Assembly (NCBI GenBank): GCA_022578605.1
Contig: MU394083.1
Location: forward strand, 268,040-332,039
Reading direction: 5' to 3'
Origin: Camillea tinctor
Taxonomy: Eukaryota > Ascomycota > Sordariomycetes > Xylariales > Xylariaceae
Length of the DNA: 64,000 nucleotides
Made by a program: the position numbers and the translations under genes. Positions 1-10,500 of the stretch are shown here, one piece after another (the stretch's first letter is position 1; each line of letters begins with the position of its first letter). Under the pieces are notes generated by a model that ran no database searches, was not told the origin of the DNA, and saw only the letters and a program-made list of their open reading frames with translations.

Positions 1-654
1 TTTCGTATTGGAAGTTGTTATCACGCTCATATGAAAAGGGGGTATTTGATCAGATATTAATGTTGCCGAGAGGGCGTTTTTAGATGAGATGGTTATTTTG
101 TTGCACGAGAGGGTGAGGACAATTTATTCGCAAAATTTTACTGCTATGAACATGAGTAATTCCATAGCTATTCTGTAAGATGCGCAGTCCAAATAGCTGG
201 TACGAAAAAGATTATGTTCAGGGGAATCAAAACGACAACTGTTTTCTATCAGTGCATGACCTCTTATACATAATACAAACTACTAGCTGCCCGTACACAA
301 TTTCAGGATTTACGTAATTAGAAACCACGGTAAGTTAGGTATATTATTTATATTCGAAGCAACAATTCGAGTATAGACAGGCCGAGCATGCAAGCTCCCT
401 TTTTGAGCTCCGCGACCCCTCAGACAGTTGCTACCAATAAATGATACGTGATAAGCACCTGCGGGGTTCGTCTTATTCTCTACCTATACAACTCCGGGAC
501 ACGGACCATTGTTAAGAAGGGATTGGGTAAATACAAATAGCTTTACTTTCTCCTTCTCCTTCCACAGTATATTGTTTCGTCTGTGTGTAGAGAAATTCAC
601 TTTCTATATATGAGTGCCTAGCTATACCATACATATTTTGAAGCCTTAGCCTCC
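1..654. other. Left-edge intergenic DNA, possible 3' exon fragment
   Basis: AT-rich sequence at the window edge. On the + strand an open stretch from about 45 to 177 ends in TAA and reads as a helix-like peptide after a possible acceptor (GATCAG). It could be the last exon of a gene cut by the edge. There is no start codon or family motif, so this stays speculative. Nothing else was recognised. Confidence 0.2.
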
Positions 655-1362
655 ATGTTTCACCGTCTATGTGCGAGTGTGGGCTCTCGCGTCCTAGTGA
701 ACCAGGCCTCACAACTATTAGCATTCTCGTTGTCACCGGCATCGTTCCTCCAGACGCTCAGTCGTACGCAGCAGCGCCCATTCACACGAAGTCACCATCC
801 CCTCGCAAACCCGCTCAGCGACGCAACTTCAAGAGGCCAAGGTAGTTCCTATGAAAAGGCTGACAAGGGCTTCATGATGCTCATGACCTACGCACTCAGA
901 ATGGGAAGGGATGTCGTGGGGGCTGTGGACCTCGGCCCGGTGATGCTGAGCCAGGAGCAAAGCCGCGGTTTAGTTGATTTTGAAACACGGATGCTTGGTG
1001 TAGACGACCGAGTTCCTTCTGATGATGAGTCGGGGGGTACGCTGGTGCTCTTTCAGGGGACTTTTATGCCGGGAAAGGAGACCGAGGAGGAGAGCGCCAG
1101 TAGTGGCAACGATAGGTCAGCCATCAACGATACTCTAAGCGACATAGAAGGGGAATGTGCCGAAGAAGATTATGGATTGCCCAACGACAAGGAGAAGGTC
1201 GATCGGGGGGCGGAAGCCTTGATGTCAGCTTTCGAGCCCTTCGCGCGTAAGTGCAGGCCTCCGGTACGAGGGCTTGTCCTTATTATGATGCCGGAGAATC
1301 ACATTCGCAAGCATCTATTCTTTGATAAAAAGCAATGGTTCGACATGGCAGGTTATGCTTAA
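655..1362 (+). CDS. Hypothetical protein with possible mitochondrial presequence
   Basis: Single-exon ORF of 235 aa. I do not recognise a family. The first ~50 residues are rich in Arg and Ser and nearly free of acidic residues (start MFHRLCASVGSRVLV), as in a mitochondrial targeting presequence. The middle (about 115-190) is acidic and low in complexity (EEESAS, EGECAEEDYG). The C-terminal part carries a hydrophobic strand (RGLVLIMMPEN) followed by a basic end. Codon use is moderately GC-rich at third positions, which favours real coding, but no promoter element was obvious. It stands alone, with 1.4 kb of non-coding DNA downstream. An intron could extend either end. Existence of a gene is likely; function is unknown. 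Confidence 0.5.
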   Translation: MFHRLCASVGSRVLVNQASQLLAFSLSPASFLQTLSRTQQRPFTRSHHPLANPLSDATSRGQGSSYEKADKGFMMLMTYALRMGRDVVGAVDLGPVMLSQEQSRGLVDFETRMLGVDDRVPSDDESGGTLVLFQGTFMPGKETEEESASSGNDRSAINDTLSDIEGECAEEDYGLPNDKEKVDRGAEALMSAFEPFARKCRPPVRGLVLIMMPENHIRKHLFFDKKQWFDMAGYA

Positions 1363-2355
1363 TCGTGAAGTAGAGCATAAAAGTCAGTATCTTGGTTCAT
1401 GAAACTTAGCACGTAGTCTATAGTCAAGTGACTAATATGGTAGTTTAACCGAATTGATGATAGCTATATAATTAAACCTTTAGTATTTATATTATTTGCT
1501 AGCACCAGGTTGAGCCGTACTGGGACACCAGCTATAAACATATTACAATTCAACTTCCTCCTATATGGTCTATAGGAGAAACAGTTGCTAGAAGAGCCAC
1601 AATACTTAGATTGGAAAATGATGCTAAGAATAGATGAACCACTGCGTCTACGACCTTCTTTCTTTCTTAAAATAAATGAATGAATAGGTGAAAAAGCTCA
1701 TACTAACTTCTAAGCTCCTATAACCAGGACCACAGGCCTAGTACTTTGATTAAGATAAATATTTCCTGTTTTCCTTGGGAAACTCTTCTCATCCACATGA
1801 CTAACAGCTATTATCATCGTCAGCAACGCTTCTCTATTTGTTATAATTCTCATCATCCGCAGCCTCAATACCACGTTCCAATGTTCCAGCCGCGTCTAAA
1901 ATTATTCCACCTGCTTAAAGTAGATGGAATGTTGGCAGAAATTTGTTAGTCAGCTACACGAGGAGTATTTAGAATAATGCACGAAGAGATTAGGGCTGAC
2001 ATGATGTAAACTAAGTTGTCAACCCGGGGTCCATTAACTCAAGGGTCTTCATCTTAATTAGAAAAGGCAGCCTTGGCAAGTTGTATCCTAAGTTGACTAT
2101 TTGGTCTTCTTGGGCTCTCAGCGCATAGAAGACTTACGAGTTTAGGGGACTCGGCTAGATGCCGCCGAGGCGGCTGACGTGACCAAGACACTATAATGCT
2201 CAGATTCCGGAACAAGTTTATACTACCATCCGCCATGTATTTAAGGTCAACCTGCAATGAGCCTATTAGGGCATTGGTATCGTAGACTAAAGGCTTGGTT
2301 GTCTAACTCTAGAGAACCTAGTTCTGAGCACGCGGGCTTCTGTGATTGGCCAGAG

Positions 2356-2367
2356 GCTGACGTCAGC
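2356..2367. promoter_or_regulatory. CRE/ATF-type palindrome GCTGACGTCAGC
   Basis: A perfect 12-bp palindrome whose core TGACGTCA is the consensus site for bZIP factors of the CREB/ATF1 family. It lies about 400 bp upstream of the secreted-protein start codon. A half-like site (GCTGACGTGA) lies about 180 bp further upstream. The match is seen directly; regulation by such a factor is inference. Confidence 0.4.
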
Positions 2368-2645
2368 TAGTTTCTTGCTCGTCCACTTCATGTCCCTTGG
2401 AGTCTCAAAACCAGGGGCAGGTGGTTAGCTGTAGCTTGCCGTGGTGGGGCAGCATCGTGAGATTGCTCACAAAATTCCTTGCTGCTAACATAGGCTATAC
2501 CACCACCCATTGGTGCTCTGAAGCGACATAAGCACAAAATGAGAGAGATTCATTTACAACGCTAACATGTAAAGAGTCGACTGTTGATGGAGCGACGTGA
2601 TCCGGGGCCGAAGAGAAAATGGAGTTAAAAGCATTATGAGAAGAA

Positions 2646-2653
2646 TATAAATA
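2646..2653 (+). promoter_or_regulatory. TATA box (TATAAATA)
   Basis: Canonical TATAAATA about 110 bp upstream of the start codon at 2763. It is followed by a CT-rich stretch and a leader of CAA/CACA repeats typical of highly expressed filamentous-fungal genes. Confidence 0.6.
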
Positions 2654-2762
2654 CTCTGTCGATCCCTTCTATGCTCGTCAACTTTCTCTCAGAACTATCA
2701 CTCACAAGCACAACATCTCAGACAATACATCAATCACCAGCTTTTCATCCAAGTCAATCAAC

Positions 2763-3417
2763 ATGCAGTTCAAGTCCATCGCTTTCCTCTCAACCCTCAT
2801 TGCCGGTGCACTGGCAGCCGAAGGCGTTCATCTCGTGAACTGTGACGGCCCAGCCGGCGAGGGCTCCTATGTTGTTGTAAGCTACCCTCTCGTCTTTCTA
2901 TATATACCTATGTGGCGAATATATATCTTCTAACATGATATTTTCAAGTACTGTGCCGACGACAGCAACTGCAACCATTTGCCCACTGGCCCGAACGAGT
3001 GCGAGTTCCGCAGCGAGACTACCTACCACCAATGGGAGGGCAGCTCGCAGTCGTGCCAGTTTGGACAGACTGGCGTGTCGTTCTCCTGGAACATCCAGTC
3101 CAACGCACAGAGCCAGCCAACCTACTCTAGAGTCGGGTAAGTGCTTTATTTGATTTAAACTGAACACAGTCTTTCCCTTTATCTAGCTATCCGTGCTATG
3201 TGGCTATCACTGACCTATTCTCTCTCTCCCCTTAGAACTGGAAGCAACGGGTTCCACACCTTTAACATCTTTAAGGATGACCAGCACACGATGTGGTCTC
3301 TGAGCGGACAGAACTGCAAGAGTGTCTACTACTCCCTGGTCGTAAGTACCATTTACCTTACAAATTATTTTTGGGGACTCTTGAATATGAAACTAACCTC
3401 TCCAAAATTAGGCCTAA
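2763..3417 (+). CDS. Small secreted cysteine-containing protein (effector-like)
   Basis: Spliced gene: exons 2763-2876, 2949-3136, 3236-3341 and a tiny terminal exon 3412-3417, giving 137 aa. Introns start GTAAGC, GTAAGT and GTAAGT, and all phases agree. Residues 1-18 form a clear signal peptide (hydrophobic core, ALAA cleavage region). The mature part is about 118 aa with six cysteines, enough for three disulphides, and several Trp and aromatic residues (YHQWEGS, SFSWNIQ). There is no known catalytic motif. Strong TATA and CRE-type elements upstream suggest regulated, possibly high expression. Secretion, size and cysteine content fit a candidate effector or surface protein, but that role is inferred. 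The final exon adds one residue and a stop; without that splice the frame would run on to a stop near 3428. Confidence 0.8.
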
Positions 3418-4051
3418 AAGGCGTGTAGGTTGAACACTTAGTGCTGTGCGAGTACATGCATATGGCCCAATTTATAGAAGTCTATTCTTTAAAAGTTGGG
3501 TTATACGTTACATGTGATGGGGATGGCAATGCACTGTATATATGTTAGCCGATGGTGTAGATATTATACTGCTCTTTATAGATTACATTGAATAGCAAGT
3601 CCGCTGTAGTGGTATAGATCCATGAGACTACTTCGTGATATGAATATTCCCCTTTAAATAGTGTGAATATGTCTTCTGTGTGGAGAATAACCGTGAAACC
3701 TTTGCATATGTAAGCTGCAGTCGTTCTCCGCTGTAAGTAATTATGATGCAGAACATAGGTGCTTATTGGATAGTTTGAAAGCAATACCATTGAACCTTAT
3801 GAAACTAGGTGGCATCTCATTGGTGAATTCATCAGCATTTGCGTGAGAACGGACGTGGAAGCATGGCCATACAACTGACCAATGAAAGATTATGGCCTGA
3901 ATATGTTGCTACATTTACACGGGAGTGAAATCCTATACAAAAATTTATAAATAAAGTAAAAAATCCCAAGGGTCTCCTATAGATAACCATACCATGACTA
4001 CAATTATCCTTGAACTAGAATACCATATATATCGTCCTACTCAATTTCGTG
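3418..4051. other. Intergenic, AT-rich
   Basis: No gene is supported. The region carries the 3' end of the secreted-protein gene and the promoter of the SnoaL-like gene, including TATAAATA at 3946-3953. Confidence 0.6.
3946..3953 (+). promoter_or_regulatory. TATA box (TATAAATA)
   Basis: TATAAATA about 100 bp upstream of the ATG at 4052 of the SnoaL-like gene. The spacing is similar to that of the upstream secreted-protein gene. Confidence 0.5.
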
Positions 4052-4608
4052 ATGCCAACCTCAGAAGAAACGAAAAACCTCGCCATCATCTCCGAGTACT
4101 TTACTGAGTACTGGGGCAAGGCAAATCCCGATGTTGTCGACAGGCTTTGTGCGGACAACTTTGTTATCAACTATCCCATGCACGGCCCACGGTACGGTAA
4201 AGATGCTGCCAAGAAGTTGATAATCGATCTAAAGGAGGTCCGTTTCTTTACATACTCCCCCCTTTTGCCAGTAACACATCAATATTCTGATACCATCGGT
4301 AGGCATTTCCTGATATCTCCTTCCGACCATACCAGCACCCACTCATCGCAAGCGGGCCTTATATCGTTGGCCGGTGGATCGGCGGAGGCACGCATACGGG
4401 TGTTGCTTTTGCGGACCTGGCCGTAGGGGCGCTTGACGAGCCCAACACCGGAAAGAAGATGCGCTTCTCGGGCATGACCATCTTCACACTTAAGGATGGG
4501 AAAATCGTGGATGAGACGGGAGAGGAGGGGGCATTGACCGCACTCCAACAGTTGGGGTTGGTCAAGGGGCCGAATGCAGGAAAGGAGATGGAATATCTAC
4601 ATGAATGA
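4052..4608 (+). CDS. SnoaL-like / NTF2-fold protein
   Basis: Two exons (4052-4237, 4303-4608) encode 163 aa. The 65-nt intron begins GTCCGT and ends CGGTAG; splicing in phase 0 restores a continuous NTF2-like fold. Landmarks are a helical N-terminus with YFTEYWGKANPDVVD, then AFPDISFRP, the strand YIVGRWIGGGTHTG and FTLKDGKIVDE. This order is characteristic of the SnoaL-like polyketide-cyclase/ester-hydrolase family, small alpha+beta barrels that bind hydrophobic ligands. Many fungal members have no known substrate, so no reaction is assigned. No polyketide synthase or other cluster gene is nearby, which argues against a dedicated biosynthetic role here. Start chosen at the ATG; the preceding in-frame GTG is not a eukaryotic start. 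Confidence 0.8.
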
Positions 4609-4843
4609 ACGGGCATCTAAGTGGCTTAGTCAGGTTAGATGGACACTTTCGAGGCGGCTTTTCCAACAATGGTCGTCATTGCAAAAGGGCTCTCTCAGGG
4701 CTGATCACACGCAACTCCAAGGCAAATTTCATAGAGAGAAGGGGGTATTGTTTCTTTTTTTCCCTCTTAAAACGCACTACAATTATTAACTCCAGTTGGA
4801 TATCTCGACGCCGACTTAAAACTTCTTACTATGACCTCTAATG

Positions 4844-6822
4844 TTACCTATCATGAAGCGTGCCCACCGTAACAGTCGCCGTAGTCTTCCCCCTTGAGTC
4901 CTCCACCGAATCCTCCCGCGACTGCAACATCGACGAGCTCTCCCGCATCTCGCGCGACGACGACGGCCGCCTGTCAGCCTCCCCCTCCTTCTCGCGGATC
5001 ACGCAGAACCCATAGTCCTCACCCTCCTGCCGTCCATCACCACAATCATCCTCGTAGAGCAGGCGCACCTTGCCCAATTCCTTCGGCGCCGGATCCGTGC
5101 CCTTCCTCGCGGCCGCATCCACGATATCCCCGATCGCGCGCGCGCGCGTGGTCCGTAGCACCGTCGAGAACGTCAGGCTGTACGAGCGCTGCCCGTGGCG
5201 GCCGTAGATCACGAACAAGCCCCACGCCACGCACAGCGCGCTGACCCCGAACGCCACCCCGTACGCGATGTATAGGTCCCGCGGGTTGTACACGTACACG
5301 TTGACCGTGCGCCAGGTGTCCACGGCGACGTCCGCGGCGTCCGCGTCGGGCTGGCGTAGCGCGGGGGAGCTGAGCGTTGAGATCGTGATGTTCTGGAACA
5401 TGGCTTCGAGCGTGGCTTGTACGTCGGAGGCGACCAGTGGGCGCTTGCCCTCGATGAAGTCGCTCAACGCGGAAAGCTGGACCAGCCCGTCGTAGTACAT
5501 GATACCGCCTGTGCCTGAGTTGGGGGAGGTGTCGTTGAGGGCGGCAGCGAGGACGATGTTGTTGAATGTTTCGAAGACTGTGCTGTACACGATATTGTTA
5601 TAGTCGGGTAGATTGTAGTCAACCTCGTTGTCTGAGATGATCTGGTCCCTGAGCGTCACTGATCGCACGGAGATGTTTTGCGAACCGTTCTCGTAAGAGA
5701 ATGCTACATTATAGGTGCTATTTCGTAGTTGGCACGTAATACCCGCCATTGTGTCCGCCACGGGGAGATCGGATGTGAGGAAAAAGTAGTTGGTGTTGTT
5801 GTTGCTCCTGCAGCTGTAAGTTTCGGCGGTACCGTTATGCCACAATGGACTAGTTGTATTGTGACATCCATTATTGCTATAACCGTCAGTGGTATATGAC
5901 CAGGCATTGTATCTAACTTTAAGAGAGTCGGGATTGGTCCTATCATTCACGCCACCGAGGATTGTATGCGATCCCGGCAGAGACCCGTTGAGGCGAGCTT
6001 CAGCAATAGAACTGTTGATCGCTTGGATATCCGTATTTGATAGCTGAGAGCAGCCCAAGGCAGGGCCATCGAAAGTTAATTCGTAGGACGAGTTTTGGTT
6101 TGGCGGTGGAATAGATAAAATGCTCCTCTGGGCTACTGAGGAAACGGCAGCACTATACAAGTCGCTAGAAGGACCAGAGCACAACGCGTTGACATGGCTG
6201 CGACCATCTGGGCCTATTGTCGTAGCCGTCCAATCTAACTGGCACGAGGCAAATTTCTGATCACCTATCCATGACTGCTGAGGCTGCGCAGGCTTCAACA
6301 TAGACCCATTCATAAATACTATACTCGGTTCGACATTAATAGTACCTGGTGTGAACACAGAACTGAGAGGAATACACCTAGGGATAGTCAGCATCATGAT
6401 CTATATTAAAAACCACCCATTTTTGGTGGTTGCGCTACCACTTACCATGTTATTAGTCCTATGACTAGGAGTATTGGATGGCGAAACCACAGTTTCGCAT
6501 TCAAAAGTGAGAAGATGTTCTCTGAAAGACCAAAGAGCATATCAAGATGGCTAATGCTTTCTTGCTTCCGCCTCAGACTGTGGAAGAATTGCTGCGCAAA
6601 ACTAATTCCAGTGGCAACCGTGAAGAGAACCTTGACTAAGAAAGCAAGTGCCGTTCCAGCGTTCTTTATGCCTTGTTGCTCCAGATTTGTGCCTACGGGC
6701 TGGCCATTGAAGAAGGCGTAAACACGATCGTGTCCGATGGCCCCAACAGCCCCTAGGACTAAAGCTGAGACCATGGTCGCTGGGTTTACCCAGGAGCCGC
6801 CTGGGGTGCTGTCTCTCGACAT
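4844..6822 (-). CDS. Fungal multi-pass membrane protein, formylmethionine deformylase-like family
   Basis: Two exons (6822-6446, 6377-4844) joined by a 68-nt intron with donor GTAAGT; the splice creates the family-typical WCIPLSS junction. Product 636 aa. The N-terminal part has hydrophobic segments near 17-34, 51-75 and 116-126 around motifs GHDRVYAFFNG and FWFRHP-like KLWFRHPIL. A long luminal/extracellular domain (about 130-490) carries many N-x-S/T sequons and several Cys. A strong transmembrane helix follows at about 494-518, then a cytosolic tail of ~118 residues rich in Ser and acidic residues. This layout is common in ascomycete proteins that databases call formylmethionine deformylase-like, without proven enzyme activity. 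I see no peptide-deformylase metal motif, so the name should not be taken as function. Confidence 0.75.
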
Positions 6823-7575
6823 GGTGATGATCGAGGAAGGTCAATCGTATTGAACCTTAAGTAAAAGGTAAAAAATAAATCTAACAGTTATACCATACTT
6901 GTTGGACATACAGCAGATGGGACTTGGGAATATTATAGCCGAATTTCACGAAGAAAGTAAACAAGACCAATTCCGTAAATAGATAGGTTGAGAGACTAGC
7001 CTAACCACTTCATATAGTACTAACCTACCGTGTTGAAGACCAGCCCCAGCTGAACCTTTTAGATGAGATCGCCAAACCTAACTACCCAGCAATCGTTAAG
7101 AAGGCCTGAAATATGCATAGGTCGTCTATTATTAGTTATGGCCCCCACGTTGAGCGGGCACTTTCATAGGCGGTGCATACTCTTTGGTGGTGGTTGTCTT
7201 GGTCCTAGTGTCTGGGCAACTCTCTGTGCCGCAAGCCTACATCACTGACTATGTATCAGACTGCCAGGCTATGTATGTACGTGCACATAGCGTTAACTAC
7301 TAGTAGTACCAAATGACGGCCAGATAACGACTCTCACCAGTTTGCTGCTTCACCCATCATTTTTCTGTTACCACAATGCAAACTAAGATACTGAAGGAAT
7401 TATTCAAAAAAAAAAAAATAGTCTTTCATCAGGTTAACCATTGGTTTTCAGGTACTACATTATGTGGTTATTGCGCTATTGCCATTATAATTGAGGACAT
7501 AACCAGATTGCTTCGGTACAAACATGCCAACCTAAGACGAGAAATACATACTATTAAGAAATTCTCACCGAAGCT
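6823..7575. other. Intergenic between membrane-protein gene and NLR-like gene
   Basis: AT-rich, including a short A-tract near 7408. It holds the upstream region of the membrane-protein gene and the 3' flank of the NLR-like gene. No supportable ORF or RNA gene. Confidence 0.6.
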
Positions 7576-10500
7576 TCAACGACTTAAGCGTAGCAACTCC
7601 CATTCTAAGTCTCCATCAGAATCCAAGCCATGAAAAACATTACTCTTCTCACCCTCGGTGATCATTTGATCTATCGTGTTTTCGTCTGACTCCCAATTTT
7701 TGTACTGGAACTCAATGTCACTATCGGAACCGAAGTTTGCGGTAATAGCAGCCCCTGGACGTTCTGTAGCGAAGGAAACGGCAGGGTAGAGTTTACCCCT
7801 GATATTTCGGAACGCAGGACCTATGTAGACCATGTTTTTGTCAGTTATAACGTTTATGCATCTTGTGATGGTATCTGCCCTCCTCGAGTTGTTAGGCTGC
7901 ATTTTACTCACCTATTAATTTGCCATTTTTAGTGAAGAAGGCCGTCTCCTTCTTAAAATTCACCCCACAGCCTATTGTATCTCCCTTCCCATATTCTGGA
8001 CCAGATATGTCGCCATAGTTCTTTCGGAGGGCCTCACCGCTGTCCCCATGATAACCCCACGACCCCAGATCACATCCAACCATCTGATTCAAAGGAGCAT
8101 GCTCCTCACAGAATCCAATACCAATGATTCTACCAGAGATAAGATTAGCCATAAGACTCGCCTCGTAAGTGTACTTTGAAGAAGAACTCGTACTTTTCAA
8201 ATGCATCCTCATCAATCCTTACTTCGAAGTAGTATACTCCGTCACCTGGCATGCAATGATTTGCACGAATCACGGCCCGGCCATCGTATAAGTCGTAAGA
8301 AATTGATGCCATAGCTTTTATGCGTGTAGTTAGCAAATGCAAGTTTCATTGAGTAGAAAAGCCATGAGAGCCGTCTACGATAGTGACTTAGATGATGACT
8401 GAGACTCCACCTACCTCTGACGGTCACAGACCTTCCGCTCTCATCTACCTGTAAGCGCGGGGCTTTGTCATATCGATGCCATTCTGTCGGTTTCTTTGGG
8501 TGACCAAAGTCTCGCTCAAATCCAAAGTGATCCATTGTCCGCTCAAGTGATTCTTGAATCTCCTTGCGGCCATACCTTGTTGCCGCGTATATAGCCGTCC
8601 AGCCATCATCGTCTTCCTCCCCGAGATCAAGACCAATTTCTCGGAGGTTGAGTAGTGTAACCATATTTCCGGGAACCGGATTCTTTTTTGAAGAGGCGAC
8701 GGCGTGAAAAGCAAACTCGCCGATTATTTTTGGGGATTTCTTTTTCAAAGCAGGGATAATTATATTCTCGACCAAGTCTCGTCTTGCTCTCAGGCATGCC
8801 CAGTATAGTACGCCTCTATTGCGACAATCTCTCAGTGATGGATCTGCCCCATGCTCCAAGAGAATTTCGACGATTTCCTCGTCAATATACCTAGCTGTCA
8901 CGGCCCGAATTAGAGGCGTCTTTTTTTCCAAGTCTCTAGCATTCGGATTTGCCCTCATATCTAGCAATTTCTTGACTAGATCTTTTTCTTGAAGTAGAAC
9001 AGCTATCATGAGTGGCGTCCGTCCACAGTAGTCGTGGTCATTGATAGAAACATCGGGTCTTGTTAGAAGGTAATCTATGATTGACGTCCTACCACTTTGT
9101 ATGGCATAAGCTGGCAGAGAACGGCCGTTGTTATCCTTGATGGTTGGCATCTCATGAAATTTCAGAATGGCTTTAATAATGTCTATCGACCTTTGCTTGA
9201 TAGCTCGATGGGCCGGTAAATAACCGTCATATTCAATATCAATCCTCGCACCATTCTCTAGCAGTAGAACAGTGGCTTCTGTATTCCTCTTGACAACTGC
9301 GGCATTCAAGGCTGACCCATAGATGCCCCCTATGATGTTGGGATCGGCGTTCTTTTCGAGGAGTTTCCGCATTATATGGACATGCTCGGTTACCGCCGCG
9401 GCTTGCAGGAGAGTATGGTACTTACCTCCTGTCTCATTAGGGTCCATACCATGATCGACCATCATGAGAGACACTTCCCAGTAGCGCGAGGGAATGACAT
9501 CTTGTGGAGATTCCCCTCGCGAACTGAGTATAAAGGCTTTGGGGTGTTCGAGTACAAAAGTGACCATTTCATTAGATAACTTCGACGCAAGGTATGGGGT
9601 TAGCACCATGGTAGCTTTAGCAGCAATAAGTTGCCCAATGATCGTAAATATTTCTTTCAATATTCCGGCCTCGAAATTATCATCCTCGTTCGATTGGAAA
9701 ATGTACATCCGCAAAGCGGCTTCAAGTGGCTTCCCGAAGATCTTGGACTCGGCATTTACGTCTGATTTTAGATCGATTAGATATTTAGTAATATCGTAAC
9801 TTCTATTAGCGATCGCTAGGTGTAGGGGCAGAGCGCCGTTTTTCTTTTTGGCGTTGAAATCAGCCCCAGCTTCAGTTAAAATCTTGACGCAGTCAAAATG
9901 TCCATTTTGGGTCGCTCGATGAAGGGCAGAAGAGCCTGTTGAGTTGATAGTCTTAGGGTCAGCGCCTTGGCCAAGTAAGACACGTATGGCATCCATGCAA
10001 CCAGACTCGGCTGCAATAACGATTGCCGTTGACTTGTAATTATTCCGAATATCATGATCAGCACCAGCTTTGAACAGAAGTTCCATGATCTCGATTTTGT
10101 TCTTTGCTGCTGACGCGTGCAGAGGTGTCCACCCCAACTCACACTTTTGATTTGGGTCGGCATTGTTGGCAATGAGTAACTGGACTATATCCTTATCGCC
10201 GTTTTCACAGGCAACGTAAAGAGCTGACTTCTCCGACTGGTTCTGAAGGTTGATCATGTTAATTACGTTGTCTGTAGCAGAGCCTTCTAGAATGACCTTG
10301 CAAATCTGCATCTTTCTGTGCTTGGTGGCTACTAACAATGCTGTCTCGCTATCCGAGTTTAAAGCCATAGGATTCGCGCCGTTTTGCAAGAGGAACTCTA
10401 CCATGAAAGCTGATTCTAGCACAGCAGCAATATGCAAAGGGGACCTTTCATTTTTATCAGGGTAGTTAACATCATAGCTATGTTGGACCAGCAAGCTGAC

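Larger units (their letters stand above)
1363..2762. other. Intergenic region with promoter of the secreted protein
   Basis: AT-rich DNA without a supportable gene; the short ORFs here lack coding character. The 3' part holds promoter signals for the gene starting at 2763: a CRE-type palindrome near 2356 and a TATA box near 2646, followed by a pyrimidine-rich, A/C-rich leader. Confidence 0.6.
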
